DNA from: CAIYRG01 sp965247505
Lineage (GTDB): Bacteria > Pseudomonadota > Alphaproteobacteria > Micropepsales > Micropepsaceae
Assembly: GCA_965247505.1 (NCBI GenBank)
Contig: OZ252020.1
Location: forward strand, 3,472,001-3,536,000
Reading direction: 5' to 3'
DNA: 64,000 bases
Made by a program: the position numbers and the translations under genes
Part shown: positions 26,680-35,384 of the stretch, one piece after another
How positions within the stretch are numbered: position 1 is the stretch's first letter
Layout of the letters: each line of letters opens with the position of its first letter
Notes under the pieces: model-generated
What the model saw: the letters and a program-made list of their open reading frames with translations, nothing else
Database searches by the model: none
What the model was told of the DNA's origin: nothing

Positions 26680-26724
26680 GAAAGACGCACTATTTGTGGC
26701 GTGCCGTCGATCACGAAGACGAAG
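26680..26724 (+). pseudogene. IS6-type A relic, continuation
   Basis: Fifteen codons (GKTHYLWRAVDHEDEV region) that continue the 25302 frame beyond the IS1595 insert. Cut at 26725 by the IS21 terminus. Confidence 0.8.
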
Positions 26725-26843
26725 TGTCAATGGCGGAGCAAAATTCGGCCACTGGGGCGGAGTAAAATTGGGCCACTTGGCGCTGGCGGGCTTGTCCACG
26801 TAGTCCACGGGAGGGGCCTGTGGACCCACGTGTTCAAGCGTTC

Positions 26844-27387
26844 TCAGGCTGGTTTGGTTTGACGGATGCGGCTCTGGTTGAGGCGATAGCTTTCGCCGTT
26901 CATCTCGAGGATGTGGACGTGGTGTGTTAGGCGGTCGAGAAGGGCGCCGGTGAGACGCTCGGTGCCGAACACCTCGGTCCATTCGTCAAACGGCAGGTTG
27001 CTCGTGACCAATGTCGAGCCGCGCTCGTAGCGCTGGCTGAAGATCTCGAACAACAGCTCGGCGCCGGTCTTGGAAAGAGGCACGAACCCGAGTTCATCGA
27101 CGATGAGGAGCTTGTAACTCGCGAGTTGTTTTTGCATCCGTAACAGGCGTTTCTCATCCCGAGCCTCGATGAGTTCGTGGACCAGGGAGGCGGCGGTCGT
27201 GAAACCAACCTTCAGGCCCTTCTGACACGCGGCCAATCCCAGCCCGATGGCGACATGGGTTTTGCCGGTTCCGCTGTTTCCCAGGGCGATGACGTTTTCG
27301 TTTCGGTCAATATATTCACAGCGAGCCAACTCCATAACCAGGAACTTGTTCAACGACGGGATCACCCGAAAGTCAAAACTATCGAGG
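26844..27387 (-). pseudogene. istB: IS21 IstB helper ATPase, C-terminal part
   Basis: About 180 codons of IstB, the AAA+ helper of IS21 transposition. The Walker A region GNSGTGKTH and Walker B LLIVDELGF are intact. The gene is split by IS3-type 2 at 27388, and its N-terminal piece is at 28644-28765. The very N-terminus is lost. Confidence 0.88.
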
Positions 27388-27416
27388 TGGACCCATCCAG
27401 GAAAAGTGGAGGCGCC

Positions 27417-28289
27417 CTACACCGTTTGCATTGCTTCTGCCTCGAATTTGACGGGGCTTGTGAAGTCCCGCGTCGAGTGCCGACGGACAGGATTATGGAA
27501 CCCGTCGATGTATCCGGCTATGGCAGTTTCAGCTTGGCTTCTTGACATGAACACAGTCCTCCAGATCAGTTCTGACTTGATGGTTTTGAAGAAGGTCTCG
27601 ACGACGGCGTTATCATAGCAATTTCCCTTACCGCTCATTGAGGCGAGGAAACCGAGTTCACCGAGGCGCGCCTGGTATGCGTCTGAGCAGTACTGGCTTC
27701 CCCGATCGCTATGGTGGATCACACCGGCGCCAGGTTGGCGCAGCCCGATAGCACGGTTAAGCGCCCTGAGCGGCAGGTCGCTGGTCATGCGAGCGCCCAC
27801 GGCCCAGCCGATGACGCGCCGGGAGTAGAGGTCGAGCATGACGGCCAGGTACAGCCAGCCCTGTGCCGTCCAAATATAGCTGATGTCGGCAGCCCATTTC
27901 TCGTTGGGTGCCTCGGCGGAGAAGTTCTGGTCGAGAAGGTTCGATGCGACGGCCTTGTTGTGCTGGCTGTCCGTCGTCTTTTTGAACTTCTGTTTCCGTT
28001 TTGGAGACAACCCATTTCCCCGCATCAGCCGAGCCACCCTATGGCGTCCAACCTCGATCCCATTCTCGGCAAGCTCGTGATGGACCCGCTCTGCACCGTA
28101 GCTCTCGCGGCTGCGCCGAAAGGCTGCCCGGACATGGGCGAGTAGAACCATGTCATCGAGCTGTCGCTGGCTTGGGCCGCGATTGCGCCAAGCGTAGAAG
28201 CCTGAGACGCTGACCTGCAGCAGTCTGCACAGGCGGAATATCGGCATCGCCAACCCGGCCCTCTCCGCGTCGATGAACCGGAACCTCAT
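27417..28289 (-). CDS. IS3-type 2 OrfB transposase, copy 2
   Basis: Intact 290-residue OrfB: an HTH_21 region (about 45-105) and an integrase core with D135 (AADISYIW), D195 (HHSDRGSQY) and E231 (VVETFF); D195 and E231 are separated by 35 residues. This and its OrfA are the only undamaged set of the family in the window. OrfB overlaps orfA as ATGA. Confidence 0.95.
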   Translation of the reverse strand: MRFRFIDAERAGLAMPIFRLCRLLQVSVSGFYAWRNRGPSQRQLDDMVLLAHVRAAFRRSRESYGAERVHHELAENGIEVGRHRVARLMRGNGLSPKRKQKFKKTTDSQHNKAVASNLLDQNFSAEAPNEKWAADISYIWTAQGWLYLAVMLDLYSRRVIGWAVGARMTSDLPLRALNRAIGLRQPGAGVIHHSDRGSQYCSDAYQARLGELGFLASMSGKGNCYDNAVVETFFKTIKSELIWRTVFMSRSQAETAIAGYIDGFHNPVRRHSTRDFTSPVKFEAEAMQTV

Positions 28290-28588
28290 TGACTTTCCCT
28301 GGCGAAGAAGGCCAGCGCTTTTTTTAGGAGATCACGTTCCTGACGGGCCAGATCACGCTCTCGGCGTAGGCGGGTAATCTCCTTCGCTGCATCCTCATGC
28401 GGACCGGAAAGCAAATCCTCCTCACGCAATTCTGCGACCCAGCGGCCGAGCGCGCTGACGCTGATCCCAAGATCTCCTGCTATCTGCCGCTGCCTGCGCC
28501 CGCTCGTCTGTAAAAGACGGACGGCTTCTTCCTTGAAGGCCCGATCAAACCGCCGGCCCTTGTTCCCATTCTGCTTCGACATTTGCAC
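28286..28588 (-). CDS. IS3-type 2 OrfA, copy 2
   Basis: A 100-residue OrfA with a helix-turn-helix (QIAGDLGISVSALGRWV, about residues 36-52) and a charged coiled coil rich in Arg, Glu and Leu (about 70-95). An A7 run in the LKKA codons allows the -1 shift into orfB. Preceded by GGAGG at good distance from the start. Confidence 0.93.
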   Translation of the reverse strand: MQMSKQNGNKGRRFDRAFKEEAVRLLQTSGRRQRQIAGDLGISVSALGRWVAELREEDLLSGPHEDAAKEITRLRRERDLARQERDLLKKALAFFARESQ

Positions 28589-28643
28589 CTCCTACGATCA
28601 AAATCCTATCGCAGGACGTCTCCACTTTCGTCAGCAGGGTCCA

Positions 28644-28765
28644 AGGCTTTTGACGGTACGGAAGCGCGCCGCCTTGATGCGGCGCTCGACCATGCGGCGC
28701 TCGCGATCTATCAGTTCCAGCTCCGCTAGTCGGAGCAGATACCGCACCTGGTCGACACCCTCGGC
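28644..28765 (-). pseudogene. istB: IstB N-terminal fragment
   Basis: About 40 codons (VRYLLRLAELELIDRERRM region) aligning with residues 40-80 of the complete IstB at 42985. Cut by IS6-type B at 28766. Confidence 0.82.
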
Positions 28766-29233
28766 GGTGTTGTCACGTTATTGAACGATCGTGCTGTGAG
28801 TTGGCATAGAACTCAAGCTCAAGCGGTGGCGGTGGCGGTTTGCCACAGGCCCATTGCGTGGTCGCGAAACCGGCGCAATGTTTTTCGGGAAATCAGATGA
28901 CGTTGGGCGTTGAAGGTGTTGTAGACGGTGGCGTGGGTAGAGAGAAATCGCTGCGCTGATCGAGCCGATTCGAAACGTTGCATTCGTCGTTCGCGTTGCC
29001 GGACCGGCAAGTGAGAATTCTCGGCTCGGTTGTTCTTCCTGCCACCAAAATTATGGTGCTTTGTAAGGCCTAAATCCTTCAGAGCAGCACCATAAGATGG
29101 CAGTTTGTCTGTGACGAAGGCATCAGGTACAAACCTTTGCTTTTTCAACAGTTTACGCATCAACTTGAGCGCTGCCTTCTTGTTTCTGCGTGACTGAACC
29201 AGGATATCCAGCACTTCGCCTTCGCTATCGACA
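28766..29233 (-). mobile_element. IS6-type B, 3' two thirds
   Basis: The terminus GGTGTTGTCACGTTATTGAAC at 28766 is followed by the transposase from codons for SEGEVLDIL to the stop (28819). The catalytic residues VTDKLPSY and NRAENSH are present; the N-terminal helix-turn-helix and first Asp are missing. Bases 29234-29345 are AT-rich and hold no gene. Confidence 0.88.
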
Positions 29234-29345
29234 GCTAGCTCATTCTTGGTATTTGATGTCAGGACACGCTACCTAATTGATAACACGTCATAATTTAGCT
29301 ATCAAAAATCTAGCAAGAAAACCATGTACAAATCCGTAATCAAAT

Positions 29346-30586
29346 TGCGGCCTCAGGTGATCGATGCAACACAGGCATTAAATCTATCTGCCGGGGTCTG
29401 GAACCCCAAGGTCTGACGTGGCCTTTCGTTGAGCCTGCGGGCGATCTTATTTAGGTGCGCCTGCGAATGCACGGATAGGTCCGTCCCTTTGGGAAAGTAC
29501 TGTCGTAGGAGGCCATTGGTGTTCTCATTGGAGCCACGCTGCCAAGGGCTTTGCGGATCGCAGAAATAGACATTGATATTGGTCGCCAAGCTAAAGCGCT
29601 TGTGATCGGCAAGCTCCTTGCCCCGGTCCCAGGTCAGAGATTTGTAGAGTTCGGTGGGGAGCTTCTTCGCCTGTTTGATCAGTGCATTCACGACTGTCTC
29701 GGTGTCCTTAGAGGGGATCTTCGCCAGCATCACATAGCGGGTATGACGCTCGACCAAGGTTGCGATATGCGTGTTCTTCGAGCCGGCCAGAAGATCGCCT
29801 TCCCAATGACCGGGCACCGCACGATCTTCCACGCTTGCAGGGCGCTCGCTGATCGAAACGATATCCGTGATCTGCCCACGGCCATCGCCATGCGAGCTCG
29901 CACGCTTAGAGCGCCGCATTGTCCGTTTGGAGCGAAGATACTCGGTCAGTTCCTTCCTAAATGCCCCGCGGGATTGAATAAATAGGCTCCTATAGATGGT
30001 CTCGTGCGACCCGCGTTTGCTCTCGTCTTCGGGATGCATCTGCTTCAGCCAACCGGCAATCTGCTGGGGCGACCAATCCTGTTTAAGCTTGCGCGCTACT
30101 GTCTGTCGTAACTGCGCATTGCCCGCCAATTTACATCGCTTCGGCCGGCGCGCACGTATAAAGGCCGCTTCGTCGGACAATGCCGCGCGGTAGCGATCAT
30201 AGCCGCCATTGCGGCGAATCTCTCGGCTCACCGTCGAGGGCGCACGGCCCAGCAACCTTGCCAAAGAGCGTGCAGATTGTTCCGCCGCGAGACCTCTGGA
30301 GATCTCCTCGCGCTCCGACAATGTCAAAGCCAGCTTTGAACGCCGCCGGGGTGCTGGTCGGATCCCGCCAGAGGGCGACAGCTGACCACGAATCGACGAC
30401 GAGGGCTTACCGAAAACTCGCCCGATCGCCTTCAGCGTTTCACCCCGAGCCCAACGCTCCCAAACTTCGTCCTTCTCTAACGCACTGAAACCGTAATGGC
30501 TTTTCTGATTCCCATTTCCTTGATCCATCGAACACTCCATCTTTTCCAATTAAGATAAAGTGTTGCGTCCATCACTTGAGGCCACA
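29346..30586 (-). mobile_element. IS30-family element, copy 2 (1241 bp)
   Basis: Complete, with a 3-bp duplication AAT. The target is an imperfect palindrome with arms AATCCG (upstream) and CGGATT (downstream). Confidence 0.94.
29353..30549 (-). CDS. IS30-family transposase, copy 2
   Basis: Intact 398-residue transposase, near-identical to the copy at 14789. All DDE motifs are present. Confidence 0.95.
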   Translation of the reverse strand: MEKMECSMDQGNGNQKSHYGFSALEKDEVWERWARGETLKAIGRVFGKPSSSIRGQLSPSGGIRPAPRRRSKLALTLSEREEISRGLAAEQSARSLARLLGRAPSTVSREIRRNGGYDRYRAALSDEAAFIRARRPKRCKLAGNAQLRQTVARKLKQDWSPQQIAGWLKQMHPEDESKRGSHETIYRSLFIQSRGAFRKELTEYLRSKRTMRRSKRASSHGDGRGQITDIVSISERPASVEDRAVPGHWEGDLLAGSKNTHIATLVERHTRYVMLAKIPSKDTETVVNALIKQAKKLPTELYKSLTWDRGKELADHKRFSLATNINVYFCDPQSPWQRGSNENTNGLLRQYFPKGTDLSVHSQAHLNKIARRLNERPRQTLGFQTPADRFNACVASIT

Positions 30587-30782
30587 AATTGAAAGCGGAT
30601 TGGTTACAACCCCAGCGCAGCCAGGCGCACTTTTGTCGTATGCTTTCTCCGGCGCCCCGTTTTCGGTTCCGCCGGAGCACGCTCTCAATGCACCTTTCGC
30701 GGCCCACAAAAAAGGGCCCAGGCGGAGTGATGTAAGGATCAGTTCTTCTGATTGTCTGTCGGGAACGCAGTCAATGTATGAG

Positions 30783-30945
30783 GGCATTGTCAGACTAAAA
30801 TGGTATGGTAGGATTTTCCCGTTGTTGAGCCACCTTCGTCGCCCGTGCTTGTCCGGTCTAAGCCAGACAAAACGTTTTTTTGTGCCCTAAAATCCCCACA
30901 AGGGGACAGGGAGAGACGACCAAGGAGATTTAATCTGACAATGCC
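30783..30945 (+). mobile_element. MITE B, complete copy (163 bp)
   Basis: Non-coding, bounded by inverted termini GGCATTGTCAGACTAAA (left) and GGCATTGTCAGATTAAAT (right, minus strand) that match the IS6-type A ends for the first 17 bases. The interior is unrelated to the transposase and contains an internal stem TTGTCCGGTCTAAGCCAGACAA-like. No 8-bp duplication was found. The preceding 196 bp (30587-30782) hold no recognisable gene. Confidence 0.75.
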
Positions 30946-31480
30946 CCCCTTCCCGCCTTCGAAAGGGCTGATGTGAGTTTTCCGCCCGGTTGTTGAGCCA
31001 GCGCCTGGTCTCTTGGCAACCCTCGTTGCCGATCACCTTCATCGCAGCTCGGTATGATTGTAGCCTGTCTGTGACGATCGTGGCTGGCCGGCCATAACGC
31101 TTCATAGCCCGCTTCAGGAACCTAAGCGCGGCTTCGCGGTCCCGCCGTTTCGTGGCCAAAACCTCAAGAACTTCGCCTTCATGGTCAACGGCGCGCCATA
31201 GGTAATGGGTCTCACCGTTGATGCGGACGAACACCTCATCAAGATGCCAACGCCACAGTGAATAGGATCCATGACGAACACGGCGTTTCCGGATCTCGGC
31301 TGCAAACAACGGACCAAAGCGGTTCCACCAGTACCGCACGGTCTCATGGCAAATGTCGATGCCGCGCTCGAGCAGAAGATCTTCGACCTGTCTCAGCGAC
31401 AAGGGGTAGCGGACATACAGCATCACCGCGCTGCGGATTACCTCAGGCGAATTGTTGAAATAACGGAAGGGATTTTGCAT
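30946..31480 (-). pseudogene. IS6-type A transposase, 3'-truncated
   Basis: All three DDE residues are retained (WHLDEVF, IVTDRL, RAENSH), but the C-terminal basic region is missing. Its nearest relative is the intact copy at 24055 (same LLLERGIDICHETVRYWW). Confidence 0.88.
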
Positions 31481-31537
31481 CGCCGGAGGCTACGAGACCT
31501 TACTTCCTGGCTCAAGCCAATTTACTCTGACAATGCC
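30946..31537 (-). mobile_element. IS6-type A, 5' three quarters
   Basis: Terminus at 31537 and a transposase open from 31480 through the catalytic E (NRAENSHQPFRRREGG). It is cut at 30945 by MITE B, losing the last 55 or so codons and the other terminus. Confidence 0.9.
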
Positions 31538-31876
31538 CCGGCGCCAGCGCACGACGCCGTCGCTGTACGGGTCCGGCCCCGCCTCGACGATCTCCGCCAA
31601 CGCCACCCTCTCCGCCGCCGTCAGCTTCGGAACCGCACCGGGAGATTTGCGGTCGTGCAGGCCTTCGGGGCCTGCCTCATTGAACCGGTGCACCCAGTCG
31701 CGCAGGCTCTGGCGGTCCATGCCGCCAACCGCCGCCGCATCCCTACGGTTCATGCCATCATAAACCGCCGCAATCGCCAGAAGGCGGCGAACCTGATTGG
31801 GATCTGTCGCTTTGCGCTCCAAGGCCCGCGCTTCGACCGCGTCATAGTCCGTTCGCAAAGGGATCTTCGCCGACAT
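31538..31876 (-). pseudogene. IS630-type transposase, N-terminal fragment
   Basis: About 113 codons from ATG 31876 encode the winged-helix Homeodomain-like region of IS630-family transposases (QVRRLLAIAAVYDG, RQSLRDWVHRFN, GLHDRK). The fragment is cut by the IS6 terminus at 31537 and contains no DDE core. It is the only trace of this family in the window. Confidence 0.8.
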
Positions 31877-31985
31877 CAAATCCTCCATCTAAAGCCAGCT
31901 TTCTATGAATCACATCATTACGCTATGGGGAATCCCTAAAAGAGATTCAATCTTAATGACCGCTGGTATTAGTGGGCAAGCACGC

Positions 31986-34085
31986 TCACTCGCCCAGACC
32001 CAATTCCTGCGCAAAATAAGTGTAAGTGAGGCCAAGCATCTCGGCCCGCTCAGCATTATTGGCCGCCGCCGCGTGACCGCCATCGGTATTCTCGTAAAAA
32101 AGATGATCGTGGCCTTGCGCTTCCATTAACGCTGCCATCTTACGCGCATGCACAGGCGTGACCCGGTCATCCGAGGTTGCGGTGACAAAAAAGATATTGG
32201 GGTAATGGCCCCATGGCTTCACATTTTGATAGGGCGAATAGGCAAGGATCGCTTCGCGCTCCACCGGATCTTCTGGATCGCCATATTCGCCTTCCCATGA
32301 TGCCCCGGCGCCGATTTCCATATAGCGGATCATGTCGAGGAGCGGCACTTGGCAAACAACGGATTTGAACAGATCAGGGCGCTGCATCGCTACCGCGCCG
32401 ACAAGAAGACCGCCATTGGAGCCGCCCATAATGCCAAGGCGTTCAGGCGAGGTTAGCCCGCGCGCGATCATGTCTTCGGCAACGGCAATGAAATCATCAT
32501 AGGCGCGCTGGCGGTTGGTTTTGAGCGCCGCCTCATGCCAGGCAGGGCCGAACTCGCCCCCGCCCCTGATATTGGCGACGGCATAAGCGCCGCCCTTAGG
32601 GAGCCAAGTGCGCCCGACGCTGGTCCAATACCAAGGATTAAGCGAGTTCTCGAAGCCGCCATAGCCATAGAGAATAGTTGGCGAGGGGCCGTCCGCATCA
32701 ATGGGACGAACAACGAAATAGGGAATTCTGGTGCCGTCTTCTGAAATCGCTTCATGTTGGGTGGCGCTGGCGCCGCTCGCATCGAAACGCGCCGGCAGTG
32801 ATTTTGTTGCTTGTGGTGAATCATTGCCGCGATCGAGGTAAAGCGTCGTCGGCGTCAAGAAACCTTGATAGGTAAAAAAAGCTTCGGGGCCAAATTCGTT
32901 GACCGATGAAACATTGGTCGAACCGCCCTCGGGCAAAGACAGCATTTCGCTCTGCCATGCGCCGTCGGTAAAACGAAAGGCATGCACGCTTCCCGTGACA
33001 TTGTCGAAAATCGAGACATAAACCGCGTCCCTTCCGGTTGCGACCGTCTCGATGGAAGAGCGCGGGCCGGGCGTGAAAAGAATGTCCACATCATCGATGG
33101 TTTGCTCCGATAAGAACGCCTCCCATGAAAACGCGAACAGCGTTCCTTGCGCGATCGTCCCGTGACCATCGCGCGCCCAATCGCTCCGAAGAGTAACCAA
33201 AACGCGATTGCCGGTCATGCCTTGAAGCTCTGCCGAAAGCGGTAGTGGCAGCATCACAGAGCTGTGGTCGTCGGTGACGAAATAATATTCCGCTTCAAAA
33301 AAGCTGACCGCGCGCACCAGCATGGGGACTGGACCATTTGTGCTGCGCAACACAAATGGCCAAACGCCGACATCCTCTTCCGTGCCCTCGAAGAGCTGAA
33401 TGGCCGCGTCCAACGTGTCGCCGCGCTGCCAGCGTTTGACGATGCGCGGATAGCCAGAGGCGGTCATCGTGCCTTCGCCGAAATCGGTGGCGAATAGAAC
33501 GACATCATTGCCGACATAGGTGGCGTCGGATTTGGCCTCTGCAAGCTGAAAACCGTCCGCGACAAAAGCTTTGGTTTCGAGATTGAATTCACGCGTCACC
33601 GAAGCATCGGTACCGCCGCGTGAAAGCGAGACGAGACAGCGGGTCAATGAGGGCGCACAGTTTGTCCCCTCATAAACCCAATTTTCGTCTTCCTGGAGCG
33701 CCAGTGCGTCGACGTCGAGAAGCAGCTCCCATTCAGGTATCTCGGTTTCGTAAGATGCGATTGAAGTGCGCCGCCAAATCCCACGCTCATGTGCAGCGTC
33801 GCGCCAGAAATTGAACACATAGGGACCGCGCAGCGAGCCCATCGGAATGCGGTCTTCCGCATCCAAGAGATCAAGAATGGCATCAAAATTTGTCTGATAG
33901 GCGGGATCGCCCTTGAGCCGCTCCAGCGCCACCGCGTTGCGCGCCTCCACCCAAGCAAGCGGCGCCTCGCCGTGAACATCCTCCAGCCAAAGATATGGAT
34001 CTTGTTCCGTCTCTTGGGCGGCGCCAACATTGCCGCTAAGTGATGCCGCCACCATGATCGCAATAACTCCGTACCAAAAGCGCAT
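31986..34085 (-). CDS. Prolyl oligopeptidase (S9A) family serine peptidase
   Basis: A 699-residue exported peptidase. The signal peptide covers residues 1-22 (ends GAAQ). An N-terminal seven-bladed propeller (about 70-420) gates an alpha/beta-hydrolase domain (about 430-695). The catalytic triad is visible as S556 in GGSNGG, D640 in TSDDRV and H671 in DGGHAAA. The oxyanion Tyr is in YGYGGF. The family cleaves short proline-containing peptides, here presumably in the periplasm. It is transcribed alone. A 34-bp sequence at 34186-34219, about 100 bp upstream of the start, is repeated upstream of the DacF gene. No IS disturbs it. Confidence 0.95.
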   Translation of the reverse strand: MRFWYGVIAIMVAASLSGNVGAAQETEQDPYLWLEDVHGEAPLAWVEARNAVALERLKGDPAYQTNFDAILDLLDAEDRIPMGSLRGPYVFNFWRDAAHERGIWRRTSIASYETEIPEWELLLDVDALALQEDENWVYEGTNCAPSLTRCLVSLSRGGTDASVTREFNLETKAFVADGFQLAEAKSDATYVGNDVVLFATDFGEGTMTASGYPRIVKRWQRGDTLDAAIQLFEGTEEDVGVWPFVLRSTNGPVPMLVRAVSFFEAEYYFVTDDHSSVMLPLPLSAELQGMTGNRVLVTLRSDWARDGHGTIAQGTLFAFSWEAFLSEQTIDDVDILFTPGPRSSIETVATGRDAVYVSIFDNVTGSVHAFRFTDGAWQSEMLSLPEGGSTNVSSVNEFGPEAFFTYQGFLTPTTLYLDRGNDSPQATKSLPARFDASGASATQHEAISEDGTRIPYFVVRPIDADGPSPTILYGYGGFENSLNPWYWTSVGRTWLPKGGAYAVANIRGGGEFGPAWHEAALKTNRQRAYDDFIAVAEDMIARGLTSPERLGIMGGSNGGLLVGAVAMQRPDLFKSVVCQVPLLDMIRYMEIGAGASWEGEYGDPEDPVEREAILAYSPYQNVKPWGHYPNIFFVTATSDDRVTPVHARKMAALMEAQGHDHLFYENTDGGHAAAANNAERAEMLGLTYTYFAQELGLGE

Positions 34086-34185
34086 ATCGTCGCCTCGTCT
34101 TTAAGCCGAGCACTAAAGTGGCGGCGCTTAAGACGGATATCAACCATCTCAGCATTTGCGGCTCTGGCGCCGCTGGGGCTGTAAG

Positions 34186-34219
34186 CTGTCGTTCGGCGCG
34201 CAGGTTCGATGCCGATCGG
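34186..34219 (-). repeat. 34-bp sequence shared with 50660-50693
   Basis: On the minus strand this matches 50660-50693 on the plus strand at 33 of 34 positions. Both lie 100-165 bp upstream of, and in the same orientation as, an exported cell-envelope enzyme gene. No known site is recognised. Confidence 0.7.
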
Positions 34220-34228
34220 CGCACTAAC

Positions 34229-34708
34229 CTATTGAGATCCCTTGATTCTAGAGGGTAAAATTTCCACGCCGATTGACATCCTCCGCCCTAGGCGGCTGAC
34301 TAGGGTCCAGAACCCGACGAAGAATCCCGCGATGAGGCCCACGCCAAGTTTCGCGCCGAGCCACGCGCCGGAGAAGATTTCGTCGCGCAGATGCTCGCGG
34401 GAAGCCCAGCCCAAGTTCCAGTTGGAGATATAGTCCAGCGGGAACACATGCGCCGCGCCATACGGATCTTTGATTTCCTGGAGCGAGGTGCCCTTAAAGC
34501 CGATGGTGAGCTTGCCCTCGACCAGGGTGTACATGCCCGCGGCGTACCACTCATAGCCCGTGGTGTTGCGCCAGATGTTCCAGACCGGCACGGCGATGAT
34601 CATGGCGGCGGCGGTGAAGAGCGCGATCCTGAACATCTGCGCCCACATGTGGATTCCATGGAACGCGGTCTGCCCGCCCCTCAGTGTGTTGTTGCCCCAG
34701 CCGATCAT
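34229..34708 (-). CDS. TraD/VirD4-like conjugal coupling protein, N-terminal fragment
   Basis: 159 residues resembling the N-terminal membrane part of TraD-type type IV coupling proteins: MIGWGNNTLRGGQT opening, a transmembrane segment at about 22-45, a periplasmic loop with YEWYAAGMY, and a second pair of hydrophobic segments at about 115-140 followed by a basic stretch. Intact family members continue for about 500 residues with a Walker-type ATPase domain; here the frame ends eight residues after divergence. The start at 34708 follows AGGAGG. It is part of a dismantled conjugative element and not expected to work. Confidence 0.65.
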   Translation of the reverse strand: MIGWGNNTLRGGQTAFHGIHMWAQMFRIALFTAAAMIIAVPVWNIWRNTTGYEWYAAGMYTLVEGKLTIGFKGTSLQEIKDPYGAAHVFPLDYISNWNLGWASREHLRDEIFSGAWLGAKLGVGLIAGFFVGFWTLVSRLGRRMSIGVEILPSRIKGSQ

Positions 34709-34937
34709 GATCTTGTCCTCCTGTAATTAACGAGACGTCAGCAAGCCGCCGGCGGAAACCGGGGCGCGATCAGGGAGCGATGCCGCAAGGAGGCCGAGCT
34801 GGGCGGTAAATGAGGTGGCCCGGGCAGGGCCTGCGGGAGCAGAGCCTGTTCCCACGCCCCACCCCGCGCCCGATCTCGCGCGATGGCGCAATCCCGAACG
34901 CAATTCACGGAACAATCCCCACACGGAAGGACCACGT
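34709..34937. other. Divergent gap between conjugation-gene fragments
   Basis: 229 bp between oppositely transcribed ORFs, with several short G+C-rich inverted repeats. A transfer origin could lie here in the parental element; I cannot identify a nick site. Confidence 0.3.
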
Positions 34938-35141
34938 CCATGACGGGACCGCATACGCACAGACACCCGCGCAAGGCGACGTGGCGCGAGCGCGCCTTCG
35001 TGCTGGGCGGTCTTGCGGCCGCTGTCATCGCAACGCCCGCGCTGCTTTTCCTCAGGCTGGGCGCGGATGTCATCGGGCCGCTCTGGTTCGCGGCCATCGC
35101 CTGGACGGTAATAGCCGCCATCGCGTATGCGCTCCGGCGCG
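34938..35141 (+). CDS. Small membrane protein of conjugative element, 3'-truncated
   Basis: 68 codons from ATG 34938 (after AAGGACC) encode a His/Arg-rich N-terminus and two transmembrane helices (about 22-42 and 48-65). The frame is cut by MITE A at 35142. It resembles small proteins beside TraD genes in alphaproteobacterial conjugative plasmids, a weak assignment from context. Confidence 0.5.
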
Positions 35142-35272
35142 GGCTTTGTCACGTTAACCGAATTCCATCCAAATCCCGGTAAATTGTCGATGGCTTCTCT
35201 ACACAATGTCAGTGGCTTAGCCTCATGGAGACATGCCGAAAACAGCTTACAATCACTTAATGTGACAATGCC
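35142..35272. mobile_element. MITE A, copy 1 (131 bp)
   Basis: Non-coding element with terminal inverted repeats GGCTTTGTCACGTTAACCG and GGCATTGTCACATTAAGTG-like. It aligns along its whole length with 41510-41641. The ends follow the IS6 pattern GGCnTTGTCA, but the interior matches no transposase here. No target duplication is visible (CCGGCGCG and CCGCTGGC on the two sides). Confidence 0.75.
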
Positions 35273-35323
35273 CCGCTGGCGCTTACGGAAGAGGACATCC
35301 ATGCGCTGTTCGGGCCGGAGTGA
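35273..35323 (+). pseudogene. C-terminal fragment, unrecognised
   Basis: Sixteen codons (LALTEEDIHALFGPE, stop 35321) that look like the end of a gene cut by MITE A. Followed at once by the next ORF of the same element. Confidence 0.4.
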
Positions 35324-35384
35324 CCGGGTTCCGCTACGGGCAGATGGACGCGGTACAAGGGTGTTGCGGAGAAAGGAGGACAGG

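Larger units (their letters stand above)
27388..28643 (-). mobile_element. IS3-type 2, copy 2 (complete, 1256 bp)
   Basis: Termini TGGACCC at both ends, flanked by the 3-bp duplication AGG within istB. Confidence 0.95.
26725..28765 (-). mobile_element. IS21-type 2, 3' part, interrupted by IS3-type 2
   Basis: The terminus TGTCAATGGCGGAGCAAAAT at 26725 resembles that of the complete IS21 at 42752. Only istB remains; the istA side is lost where IS6-type B begins at 28766. Confidence 0.88.

Noticed and set aside
24003..31537. Composite transposon carrying the CDGSH gene between IS6 copies
   Set aside because: The flanking IS6 copies are of different preservation and no common outer duplication is seen; the gene is more likely a native remnant.
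34190..34225. Possible tRNA 3' end (GGTTCGAT motif)
   Set aside because: No acceptor or T-stem pairing and no anticodon arm upstream; the motif belongs to the 34-bp repeat instead.
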